From assembly GCA_026706325.1 (NCBI GenBank), contig JAPOYZ010000385.1:1-7759 (forward strand): DNA of 7,759 nucleotides. Reading direction: 5' to 3'. Origin of the DNA: Candidatus Aminicenantota bacterium (GTDB lineage Bacteria; Acidobacteriota; UBA6911; RPQK01; JAJDTT01). The notes below the pieces were generated by a model. That model was not told the origin of the DNA and did not search any database. It saw nothing but the letters and a program-made list of their open reading frames with translations. How positions within the stretch are numbered: position 1 is the first letter of the stretch; every line of letters begins with the position of its first letter. The translations under genes and the position numbers were made by a program. Positions 1 through 6,746 of this stretch are shown here, piece by piece.

Positions 1-137
1 GTCCGGCCGGACCGCCTCGGACACCTCCCGCGCCCCACCCGAACATTGCCGCCCACGCCACCAGTTCCTCGGGGGATCATGCCGGAGGGCCGCCGGTGCG
101 GGACCTGGATTCCAACAATGCTGCCCCGGTGGCGCAG

Positions 138-776
138 CTACGACTTGCTCAACTCGTCCCGAAGCACAATCGCCAAGACTTGCAAGATGCCGTCCATTTG
201 CACTCCCATTTCAAAAGCGCATTTTTCCAGCACAGCCAAATAGGATTCGGAGGGAGTGTACTCAAACAGGCAATATCGAATGCAGTATTTTTGAATCCAG
301 TAGTCAGACTTCCCGGCGACTTCCGCTCGGTGCTTTTCCACTTCACCCTTGGCCCATGAAGACGCATCAATCGAACGGGCCACCTCTTTGCCATGAGAGG
401 TCAAGGTCATTGGGCTGTTCGTTCCAAACAGAGCCTCCCTTGGCCCTCCCAACAGAAACAAAATGAGGTTACCGGTTTTATCTTCGATATTGGTAAGGCG
501 TTTGCTGATTCCGGAAAGCCGCCTGTCAACGCGCCCCCTCCACTCTGGAAAATCCTCGGTCACCGTCAATAGGTCGTTGAATTTTTGTCTCCGCACCCCT
601 GCCTTCATCAGTCCATTGATTGCGGCCGCAATAGCACAAAGAATCGCAGTGATCCCTGCCCCGACACCGATCACGTGGGTCAAATTCCAATTCGTCTCGT
701 CAACCGGGATGGATTCAAGTGTCATTGCCCAAAAGTTTGCGGGCAAGCTGGGGGATAGTGCGAGGGCTTCGGGCAT
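138..776 (-). CDS. Membrane-anchored protein of unknown function, 212 aa
   Basis: I do not recognise this family. The protein has a short N-terminal segment, one hydrophobic span at about residues 34-56 rich in Ala, Ile and Gly, then a basic stretch (VRRQKF, 61-66), which suggests a single-pass anchor with the C-terminal part in the cytoplasm. Residues 66-105 are charged and could form a short helix or coiled coil. A segment SPMTLTSHGKEVA (121-133) resembles a motif I have seen in other uncharacterised bacterial proteins, and the C-terminal part (residues 165-210) looks helical. The ATG at 776 is chosen because GGAG (783-786, complement) lies 6 bases upstream; an in-frame ATG at 725 has no such site. 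Base composition is near 50% GC, well below the other genes, and an IS1-like remnant lies just upstream, so recent acquisition is likely. It ends in TAG. That the gene is real is fairly sure; its function is unknown. Confidence 0.72.
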   Translation of the reverse strand: MPEALALSPSLPANFWAMTLESIPVDETNWNLTHVIGVGAGITAILCAIAAAINGLMKAGVRRQKFNDLLTVTEDFPEWRGRVDRRLSGISKRLTNIEDKTGNLILFLLGGPREALFGTNSPMTLTSHGKEVARSIDASSWAKGEVEKHRAEVAGKSDYWIQKYCIRYCLFEYTPSESYLAVLEKCAFEMGVQMDGILQVLAIVLRDELSKS

Positions 777-822
777 TTGAGACTCCGATTCTCAGTTGTG
801 GTTCAACGAGGTCCCAGTCGTA

Positions 823-828
823 GTTATA
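823..828 (-). promoter_or_regulatory. Possible -10 element for the 212-aa gene
   Basis: On the minus strand this reads TATAAC, five of six matches to the sigma-70 -10 consensus, about 47 bases before the ATG at 776. The best upstream partner is TTAACT, only 15 bases away, which is a poor -35 at poor spacing. The element lies inside the transposase remnant, so it may have arisen from IS sequence or be chance. Confidence 0.25.
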
Positions 829-1053
829 CCGTCGCTACCGAAAAGTTAACACAGGACTCGATGGCAGCGACGGATGGTACCACCATGGGAGCATGGACCA
901 CGTGCCAGATCGAATCGGACAGCCCGGCTTCCATTTTCTATCCCGGCCCATGGCGATGAAGATCCACTGGCTGCCGGCCGTCTCCGGGTCCGCCGATGTC
1001 CGACGCTGATCCTTGCTGGCGACATAGGACCAGGGTTCGTCTATCTCAACGAC
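824..1053 (-). pseudogene. Decayed IS1-like transposase remnant
   Basis: Reading the minus strand from 1053, the frame gives VVEIDEPWSYVASK, then a hydrophilic stretch, then GSQWIFIAMGRDRK ending near 934. This matches the start of the IS1-type DDE catalytic domain, where a V-D-E-x-W-S/F-V pattern holds the first catalytic Asp (codon 1041-1039) and a QW-x-x-IA strand follows. From 934, in another frame, the sequence reads MEAGLSDSIWHVV, like the AMxAGxSDxxW segment near the C-terminus of many IS1-family transposases; that frame stops at 824-826. The roughly 100 residues that normally separate these parts, with the other catalytic residues, are missing, and the N-terminal zinc/helix-turn-helix region is not recognisable upstream. 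I infer an internal deletion plus frameshift. The match is from memory of the family, not a database search. Confidence 0.5.
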
Positions 1054-1191
1054 TGAGGCACTGGAACCACGAGATTCCGGTGCGCACGGAGTCAGGCCAG
1101 GACGTTAATTGGGTTCCCAGGAGCACGAACGCCGATGTCGCGGCATGGCTGGAATACGGACGTCCCGGTTCGCTTATACGATCCGGAATCG

Positions 1192-1206
1192 GGGGTTAAC
1201 AACCCC
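1192..1206 (-). terminator. Weak hairpin just after the symporter stop codon
   Basis: GGGGTT (1192-1197) and AACCCC (1201-1206) form a perfect 6-bp stem around a 3-base loop, starting 4 bases past the symporter stop (1211-1213). In the minus-strand transcript no U-run follows, so it is not a classical intrinsic terminator. It could be a 3'-end hairpin or chance. Confidence 0.25.
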
Positions 1207-1210
1207 ACTC

Positions 1211-2707
1211 CTATTCTTCTCGCCTGTCCCAGATGGTCAGTCCCGTGACGTCGCGCTCCCGGTTCGACCTTGATCTCAGCAGCAGGCTGAAGAGCCAGGA
1301 CCCGCAGAGGCAGCTCAACAGCGCGACGGGCGTGTAGAAGATCCAGTGCATCTCGACGAAGTTCTGCACGTAGATGCTGAGCGGAAGCGAGATCCCCAGG
1401 GTGGCGGCCAGCCAAGCCGGGAAATGTCCCCTCCGGGTCAGGACTCCCAGCAGAAAGAGGCCCGTGACCGGCGCGGCCGTGAGGCTGCCCACCTTGCTCA
1501 TGGTTTCCAGAATGCCGGCGCCCTCCGACACCAACAGGGCGGCGGCGGTGGCCAGCAAGCCCAACCCCGCCGTCAAGGCCCGGGCCAGCATCAGGCTTTG
1601 CCGCTGGGTCAGGGGACGCTTCCTGAGGGGTGTCACGAAATCGACCTGGATCATGGTGGCTGAGGAGTGGATCCCCGAATCCACCGTGGACATGGCCGCG
1701 GCGAAGACGGCGGCGATGAGCAGGCCCGAGAAGCCGGCCGGAAGGGCATGGACGATGTAGTAGGGCAGGATCCGGTCACCGGCGACTCCCGGAGCGAGGT
1801 TTTCGGGATACACCTGGAAATAAGCGAAGATCCCGAGTCCGATCATGTAGAGCAGCGCGGCCAACAGGATCTCCAGCACCCGGTCCAGCAACAGCGCCCG
1901 CGTCATCTCGCCGAGGCTTCTGGCCGCGAGCAGACGCTGCATGACCACCTGGTTGTTCCCGTATCCGAAGCCGATGATGAGGTAACAGAGGACGACCGCC
2001 AGTCCGGTGGCCTCGGCCCAGTCGAACCGGAGATCGGTCACGCCCAACTTGTCCGCGGTCAGGACGATCTCGAAGAATTGATCCAGGCCTCCCGGGAGCC
2101 GGTCGACCAGGGAGAACGCGACCACCACCGCGCCCGTCGTCAGGATCACGAACTGGATCACGTCGGTCCAGATGACGGCCGCCAGTCCCCCCGTGCAGGT
2201 GTACGCCGTGGCCACCAGCCCCATGAGCAGGATGGCACGGGTCAGATCGATCCCGGTGACGGTGGAAAGAGCCAGGGCTGGGGCGTAAAGGGCGATTCCC
2301 ATCCAGCCCTGGATCTGAAGCACGGCCAGAGCCGAGGCGGCGTAGCGGGCACGGTTCCCAAAGCGTGCGTTGACGTACTCGTAGATGGTTGTGACCTTGA
2401 GCCTGCGGTAGATGGGAAAATAGAGAGCGATCATCAGCGGCGCGGCCAGCAGCGCCGCCGGTCCCGCCAGCATGAGGGAGGCGTTGTCCTTGTAGGCGGC
2501 CGCCGGAGCTCCCAGGTAGGTGAGGCCGCTGAGCATGCTGGCGACGGTGCTCAACGCGACGGCCAGCCAGGGCATGCTGCGTCCGGCCAGAAAATAGGAC
2601 TCGGTGTTCCGCTGGCGCCCGGCCAGCGCCAGCGCCAGCACGGTGACTCCGAGCAGATAGGCCACGAGAACCAGGGCGTTGAGGGTGCCGAAGCTGGCTT
2701 GGTCCAA
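1211..2707 (-). CDS. Sodium:solute symporter (SSS/SLC5 family), 498 aa
   Basis: Inner-membrane sodium-coupled transporter of the SSS family, about the usual length, with around 13 hydrophobic spans. Family landmarks are clear: the TM2 region FLAGRSMPWLAVALSTVASM (39-58) followed by GLTYLGAP; the TM5 signature GGLAAVIWTDVIQFVIL (173-189); NNQVVMQRLLAARSLGEM (251-268); and AAAMSTVDSGIHSS (336-349), which matches TM8, where Ala and Ser/Thr residues form the sodium site. A basic tail ends the protein. The substrate cannot be read from sequence; the family carries sugars, sialic acids, amino acids and carboxylates, and the neighbours hint at a sugar-like compound. The start is TTG at 2707: no ATG, GTG or TTG lies between it and the upstream in-frame stop, and the first ATG inside would remove TM1. 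No good ribosome site precedes it, so coupling to the gene 45 bases upstream is possible. It is the last gene of the operon. Confidence 0.93.
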   Translation of the reverse strand: MDQASFGTLNALVLVAYLLGVTVLALALAGRQRNTESYFLAGRSMPWLAVALSTVASMLSGLTYLGAPAAAYKDNASLMLAGPAALLAAPLMIALYFPIYRRLKVTTIYEYVNARFGNRARYAASALAVLQIQGWMGIALYAPALALSTVTGIDLTRAILLMGLVATAYTCTGGLAAVIWTDVIQFVILTTGAVVVAFSLVDRLPGGLDQFFEIVLTADKLGVTDLRFDWAEATGLAVVLCYLIIGFGYGNNQVVMQRLLAARSLGEMTRALLLDRVLEILLAALLYMIGLGIFAYFQVYPENLAPGVAGDRILPYYIVHALPAGFSGLLIAAVFAAAMSTVDSGIHSSATMIQVDFVTPLRKRPLTQRQSLMLARALTAGLGLLATAAALLVSEGAGILETMSKVGSLTAAPVTGLFLLGVLTRRGHFPAWLAATLGISLPLSIYVQNFVEMHWIFYTPVALLSCLCGSWLFSLLLRSRSNRERDVTGLTIWDRREE

Positions 2708-2709
2708 GG

Positions 2710-2742
2710 TGTGGAAAACTTCTGGGAAAACTGTGGAAAGCT
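2710..2742. repeat. Three near-identical 11-base units in an operon gap
   Basis: TGTGGAAAACT (2710-2720), CTGGGAAAACT (2722-2732) and TGTGGAAAGCT (2732-2742) lie head to tail between the symporter and the Gfo/Idh/MocA gene. On the minus strand the outer units contain TTTTCCACA and CTTTCCACA, which resemble DnaA boxes. They sit immediately before the TTG start of the symporter, where a ribosome site would be expected. Confidence 0.4.
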
Positions 2743-2752
2743 TGTTGGCGAC

Positions 2753-3799
2753 TTAAAGCGGACGGCCCCAGGAGTCCATCTTCGGCTCCGGCGGCATGGA
2801 AATCCTCCTGCCTTCGTAGATCGACTGGGCCACCGCCTCGCAGAACTCCATGTAGCGGACTCCCTCGGCGAAATCGGGAGCCACCGGCGTGCCGCGCCGG
2901 ATGGCCTCGATGAACTCGGCGTCCATGGTTCGGTCCCGCTGTTCCTCCCGCGGCATTTCGATGGGGTGCATCCCGGTATCCCCGCGGGTCATGCCGAACA
3001 GTTCTTCGTCTTCCACCAGCCCTCCCGGTTTTTCAACCAGCAGCTTGTAATCCAGCGCTCCCCGCTTGCCGTAGATCTCCACCGAGCTGCCCGGACCCCG
3101 GGGAACCCGGAACGAAAGGTGAAAGCTGGCGGTTGCTCCTCCCTGCAACTCGGCCCCGATGGACAGGGACTGGGGCACGGACAACAGGTCTTCGCCGGTG
3201 GTGGCGATCAGGGAAACGGGAGGATCGATCCAGCGGTAGACGACCTCGGCCAGGATCCCCAGCATCATGGTGTTGACGCCCACCACCTCCGGGTCCACCA
3301 GCCAGGCGCCGGCCTCGGGGAGGGCCGGAACCAGCGACGTGACCCGCACTTCCTGGATATCGCCCACGTAGCCTTGACTGAGCAGACGGCGCATCACCCG
3401 GTCCCCCTTGAGGCCGAAACCGGCCGCATAGAGGGAGGTGACCAGGTCGGTCTTCCGGGAGGCTTCCAGCATCTGCCGGGCCTCGCTCAGATTACGCGCC
3501 ATTCTCGCCTGACAGAGGACGTGCTTGCCCGCATCCAGGGCGGCCACGGTGGCCGGCAGGTGGAGGTGGGGCGGGGTGGCGATCACCACGGCGTCGATGT
3601 CGCGGTTTTCGATAATCTGCCCCCACCGGTCGATCAGGTTGGGAATGTTGAACTTCCGGGCCGCCGTTCGAGCCGTTTCCTTCCGGCGGGACCAGGCGTG
3701 GGTGATCTCGACGCCGGGAACCCTCATCAGCAGAGGGATGTGCCGGGCCTGGGCGATCTTGCCCGCTCCGATGATGCCGACCCTGATGATGTCCGTCAT
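2753..3799 (-). CDS. Gfo/Idh/MocA-like protein lacking the usual catalytic triad, 348 aa
   Basis: Members of this family are cytoplasmic NAD(P)-dependent sugar or inositol oxidoreductases. The N-terminal Rossmann fold is intact: VGIIGAGKIAQARH (7-20) and DAVVIATPPHLHLP (69-82). The C-terminal half has the expected alpha/beta barrel-like region and ends like many family members (EGVRYMEFCEAVAQSIYEGR, 322-341). The catalytic positions differ: the usual C-E-K-P motif reads CQARMA (96-101), with Ala98 where Lys belongs, and the usual D-x-x-x-H segment reads MMLGILAE (168-175), with Met169 and Leu173 at the Asp and His positions by my alignment. Oxidation of a sugar by the standard mechanism is therefore doubtful; it may bind cofactor and act otherwise. 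ATG at 3799 is preceded by GGGAG about 11 bases away. It lies 25 bases after the P-loop gene and 45 before the symporter, in the same operon. Confidence 0.9.
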   Translation of the reverse strand: MTDIIRVGIIGAGKIAQARHIPLLMRVPGVEITHAWSRRKETARTAARKFNIPNLIDRWGQIIENRDIDAVVIATPPHLHLPATVAALDAGKHVLCQARMARNLSEARQMLEASRKTDLVTSLYAAGFGLKGDRVMRRLLSQGYVGDIQEVRVTSLVPALPEAGAWLVDPEVVGVNTMMLGILAEVVYRWIDPPVSLIATTGEDLLSVPQSLSIGAELQGGATASFHLSFRVPRGPGSSVEIYGKRGALDYKLLVEKPGGLVEDEELFGMTRGDTGMHPIEMPREEQRDRTMDAEFIEAIRRGTPVAPDFAEGVRYMEFCEAVAQSIYEGRRISMPPEPKMDSWGRPL

Positions 3800-3824
3800 G
3801 TTGGTTTCTTCTCCCGGAAATTGT

Positions 3825-4538
3825 TCAGATCCACTCGCCCCGCCGGCGGGCCCGGTGGATCAGGATGCGGAGTTTGTCGGTCTCGTTGAGGTAGGGCTCG
3901 AACTGTTTCAGGAACCGGGCCAGCGTCTCCTCCGGAGTCCTGCGGGTCGTGTCGATGCTGAACTTGTTGCGCATGGACGACTGCTTGAACTCGGCCTCGA
4001 ACTCTTCCAGCACCCGCTCGATGTCGGGTTCCTGCAGCACGCCGTTGAGATGGGGATTCTCCTTCATGCGCCGGGCGATGGTCTCGGGAGAAGCCTTCAC
4101 CAGCACCAGCGGCATGTCGGGTGCGAACTCCAGGATGCTCTCTTCGAAGTGGTCCAGAATGGCCCGGCGCATCCAGGCCTGCTCTCCGGTGTAGTAGCCG
4201 AAGTACAGCGCCCCGTAGATGGCGTTTTCGATGTGGAGGCCGACGGAAACGTAGTCCGGATGGCGAAGGGCGCCGGGCGTGAGGTGGTAGGTGACGCTAT
4301 AGCGCTGGATCATCTCCTTGGTCTTGGGAGTCAGGGCCAGGAACTGCTCCTGCTCTTTCGGCGTGAACAGGTTTTCGTCGTCGAGGCCGGGATGCCCGCT
4401 GACGTGCGGGATCTTCCAGTGGTCATGGAAGGCCCTGAGGCCGTTGCCCTCGCCCATGACCTCATGGCTCCAGCGCTGGATTCCGTCGGCCAACGTTGTA
4501 GTCCCCGCATATTCGCAGCCAATCAGGATGACTCTCAT
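3825..4538 (-). CDS. P-loop nucleotide-kinase-like protein with altered Walker A, 237 aa
   Basis: The N-terminus MRVILIGCEYAGTTTLA has the strand-loop-helix form of a P-loop kinase, but the loop reads G7-C-E-Y-A-G12-T13-T14, so the Walker A lysine is Thr13. Later landmarks fit a small kinase fold: a beta strand leading to LVLVKASPETIARRMKENPH (144-163), like the LID region of nucleotide and shikimate-type kinases with Arg156, Arg157 and Lys159, then FSIDTTRRTPEETLARFLKQ (193-212), like the closing strand and helix. The middle has an aromatic/His-rich stretch (YHLTPGALRHPDY, 84-96) and IENAIYGALYFGYY (103-116). No signal peptide is present, so it is cytoplasmic. Substrate and activity are unknown; whether it binds nucleotide at all is open. 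ATG at 4538 is supported by GAGGAG about 5 bases upstream. It is second in the operon, 25 bases before the Gfo/Idh/MocA-like gene. Confidence 0.82.
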   Translation of the reverse strand: MRVILIGCEYAGTTTLADGIQRWSHEVMGEGNGLRAFHDHWKIPHVSGHPGLDDENLFTPKEQEQFLALTPKTKEMIQRYSVTYHLTPGALRHPDYVSVGLHIENAIYGALYFGYYTGEQAWMRRAILDHFEESILEFAPDMPLVLVKASPETIARRMKENPHLNGVLQEPDIERVLEEFEAEFKQSSMRNKFSIDTTRRTPEETLARFLKQFEPYLNETDKLRILIHRARRRGEWI

Positions 4539-4553
4539 TTGGTCTCCTCGGAG

Positions 4554-4573
4554 GGGGGACCGTCTTGTCCCCC
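4554..4573 (-). other. Perfect 7-bp hairpin before the P-loop gene
   Basis: GGGGGAC (4554-4560) and GTCCCCC (4567-4573) pair around a 6-base loop. In the minus-strand transcript it lies just upstream of the GAGGAG ribosome site of the P-loop gene. It could influence mRNA stability or processing between the first and second genes. No U-run follows. Confidence 0.4.
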
Positions 4574-4622
4574 TTCGTCCTTACCCCCGGTCCTGCTCCG
4601 GCTCACTTCTGCACCGGAGTTC

Positions 4623-4640
4623 GGCGGTTAAAAAACCGCC
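4623..4640 (-). other. Perfect 7-bp hairpin after the hydrolase stop codon
   Basis: GGCGGTT (4623-4629) and AACCGCC (4634-4640) form a perfect stem around a 4-base loop, starting 9 bases after the hydrolase stop (4650-4652). In the minus-strand transcript the U residues sit in and next to the loop rather than after the stem, so it is not a typical intrinsic terminator. It may be an attenuator or mRNA-processing hairpin between hydrolase and P-loop gene. Confidence 0.45.
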
Positions 4641-4649
4641 TCCGCTCCG

Positions 4650-6725
4650 TCATCGTTCGGATTCCAACAAGGCGCCGGATGCGGTCCGGATCCTATGGAA
4701 GACGACCCGGTCCTTCCCCGCCAGCCGCGCCAGGTCTCCCAGATCGTAACGGCGGAGCGCTCCGTGGACCGTGTTCTCGAGCTGGTCGACGGTGATGTCG
4801 GATTCGACGACGCGCCTCCAACTGTCGATCGAGTCCCGGATGTCGACCCGGCGAAACAGTTCCGGCTCCACGGCCGCGGCGTGGAGCGCGGCAATCCCCG
4901 CCCTTCCCACGGTGACCAGGTTCACTTGCTTCGCCTCCTCGGTTGCTGCGCGCAGGTAACGCGCACAGGCGAGTATGTCCTCAGCCCGCATGCCGACCAG
5001 CGAACGTCCCAGCATGTAGGCGATGAAATACTCTGCCGAGTTGTTTCCGATGTGTTTCGGGTCGTACCGCCACGCCGTGGACTCGGTCTCCCCCAAGCCG
5101 GTCAGATCCACGGCCAGCACCGTATGCCCGCCGCGCGCCAGAGACTCTATGGGCCCTCCGGGACCCGCGTCGACCTGCTTTCCCCGCCCGTTCAGGTACA
5201 GCGTCCACTCGCCTCGCGAGCGTTCGGGCACGAACCGCAGCACCGGCAGGGGAAACCCGCCGGCGGACTGCAGGATCAACTTCTCGATGCGGTAACCGGT
5301 GCGCTGGACCGTACCGAACGCCTGGACTGCCGGTGGCGGGATCTCCGAGAGGGGACGGATGCCCGCCGTCTCCCTCACCTTGGTTCTTCGCTCCTTGTCG
5401 GTCATTTGCTGCCACGACCGCTCGCGATGCCGCCGGAGCCTCTCCTCCTCGGCACGGTAGAGTTGGAACACCGAGCGCGCGCCCTCCAGCAACAGAACCT
5501 GCCCCTGGGGCGTGCATTGAAGCTGCCGGTCGGAGAAGACATCGAAGTCCGGCTCGTTCACCTCGTCGACCCGGTTCAGCAGCCACCGCAGCATCCAGCG
5601 GCAGGCGCCGGTGCGCAGATGGAGGGAGAACCCGTGTTTCTCGTCCGCTTCCACCAGCCCGACCCGCTCCGCGACGCCCAACCGCGTGTAGAGCCGCTTG
5701 GCCTGCCGGTACGTCTCCCAGGCGCCCGCGATGGGCACGAAGTCTTTGGTGGCGGCGAGAATCAACGTGGGTTTCGGCGCTCTCATCAGGATGTAGTCCG
5801 CGTGGTCCATGCCGTAGGCGGTCTGTGCGTAGATGTTCTGCTCGGCGTCCCCCGGACCCGGGTCGTCGTTCTTGCGGCGGGTGGTGGTGATGAAACAACT
5901 GGACGCCGCAGCGGCGATCCTCTGATCGAGCGCCATCAGGTAGGCGGTCATGAGGCCGCCGCCCGAGTTTCCGGTGCAGCCGATGCGCGACTCGTCGACG
6001 TCGTCCCGTCCCGCCAGGTAATCGATGCTGCGGATCCCGTCCCAGATGCGATAGGTGGCCAGGTTCCGTCCCAGCAAAATGGGGGCGACGCCCGCCAGAT
6101 TGTGTTCTTTGGTGGGTCCGAACCGCCCCTTCGCGGTCTCCGACCGTGCCGCCCCGCCCTGAAGAATCTGCTTCCGCTCTCCCTGTCCGATGGGGTCGTA
6201 ACAGAGCACCGCCAGACCGTTTCTGGCCATCAGGATGGCCGCCCGCTGGTAGAGTTTGGCCGCCTTTCCGTTCTCGCTGTGGCCGCAGGGGACCAGGACG
6301 CCGGGATACGGCGGTTCGGCCTCCGGCAGGTACAGGACCGCCGTCACGTGGAAGCCGGGCCGGCTCTCGTAGATCAGCTTTTCGGCTCGAAACCCGTCGC
6401 CCGTCAGCCGGCCCGCGACTCGGGGACGCAGGGGAGTGCGTTCCGGGAATCCCCCCAGGCTTTCGATGAATGCGGCTCGCAGGCGCTCCTGGTAGTCTCG
6501 GATCTGCTCCGGGGTCTTCAGCGCTTCGTACGCCTGCAGACGCCGGTCCAGCGCGGCGTGGACGAGTAGCCGGAGATGATCCCGAAGCAACCGGACTTCG
6601 CCGTCCGGCCGTGCCGATGCCGGCAGCACCCGGAGATCGGTCCCCAGCGCGATTTCGGGCGTCAGGGTCCAGACAAGAACGACAAGGATTATGCGGGCTG
6701 TGCTGGGCGCTGGGCTGGAAGACAC
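4650..6725 (-). CDS. Exported two-domain alpha/beta hydrolase, acetylxylan-esterase-like, 691 aa
   Basis: Predicted secreted or periplasmic esterase. Residues 1-28 look like a signal peptide: Ser/Pro-rich start, Arg11, hydrophobic IILVVLVWTL, then EIALG before the mature part. Domain 1 (about 110-385) is a complete alpha/beta hydrolase: PYPGVLVPCGHSENG (139-153), LAVLCYDPIGQGER (171-184), nucleophile Ser254 in GCTGNSGGG, probable acid Asp328 in ATKDFVP, and His364 in DEKHGFS. Domain 2 (about 465-660) repeats the fold (AVDLTGLGET, 538-547), but its nucleophile elbow reads VGRAGIA, with Ala609 in place of Ser, so it is probably inactive. Long esterases with a second degenerate domain occur in Acidobacteriota and Planctomycetota (from memory). 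Likely action is ester removal from a carbohydrate or similar; the substrate is not known. The start is GTG at 6725 with GAGG 10 bases upstream, which keeps the signal peptide whole. It is the first gene of the operon. Confidence 0.88.
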   Translation of the reverse strand: MSSSPAPSTARIILVVLVWTLTPEIALGTDLRVLPASARPDGEVRLLRDHLRLLVHAALDRRLQAYEALKTPEQIRDYQERLRAAFIESLGGFPERTPLRPRVAGRLTGDGFRAEKLIYESRPGFHVTAVLYLPEAEPPYPGVLVPCGHSENGKAAKLYQRAAILMARNGLAVLCYDPIGQGERKQILQGGAARSETAKGRFGPTKEHNLAGVAPILLGRNLATYRIWDGIRSIDYLAGRDDVDESRIGCTGNSGGGLMTAYLMALDQRIAAAASSCFITTTRRKNDDPGPGDAEQNIYAQTAYGMDHADYILMRAPKPTLILAATKDFVPIAGAWETYRQAKRLYTRLGVAERVGLVEADEKHGFSLHLRTGACRWMLRWLLNRVDEVNEPDFDVFSDRQLQCTPQGQVLLLEGARSVFQLYRAEEERLRRHRERSWQQMTDKERRTKVRETAGIRPLSEIPPPAVQAFGTVQRTGYRIEKLILQSAGGFPLPVLRFVPERSRGEWTLYLNGRGKQVDAGPGGPIESLARGGHTVLAVDLTGLGETESTAWRYDPKHIGNNSAEYFIAYMLGRSLVGMRAEDILACARYLRAATEEAKQVNLVTVGRAGIAALHAAAVEPELFRRVDIRDSIDSWRRVVESDITVDQLENTVHGALRRYDLGDLARLAGKDRVVFHRIRTASGALLESER

Positions 6726-6746
6726 GAACCCGAATCCTCACAGGAA

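Noticed and set aside
107..118. 12-base sequence GGATTCCAACAA repeated at 4659-4670
   Set aside because: One or two 12-base matches are expected by chance in a window of this size, and the surrounding bases do not match.
1..137. Open frames across the left edge on both strands
   Set aside because: Short Pro- or Gly-rich translations with no recognisable protein and no start signal; I see nothing supportable in this stretch.
1667..3889. 740-codon open frame on the plus strand opposite the symporter and Gfo/Idh/MocA genes
   Set aside because: Its translation is low-complexity (rich in Gly, Asp, His, Gln, Arg), matches no family I know, and is the mirror of two clear genes; long antisense frames are expected in GC-rich DNA.
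4623..4640. Intrinsic terminator ending the hydrolase transcript
   Set aside because: The stem is good but the U-run is in the loop instead of after the stem, so I list it only as a hairpin.
4695..6569. 624-codon plus-strand frame opposite the hydrolase
   Set aside because: Compositionally biased and without domain motifs; the minus-strand frame has a signal peptide, GNSGG nucleophile and full catalytic set.
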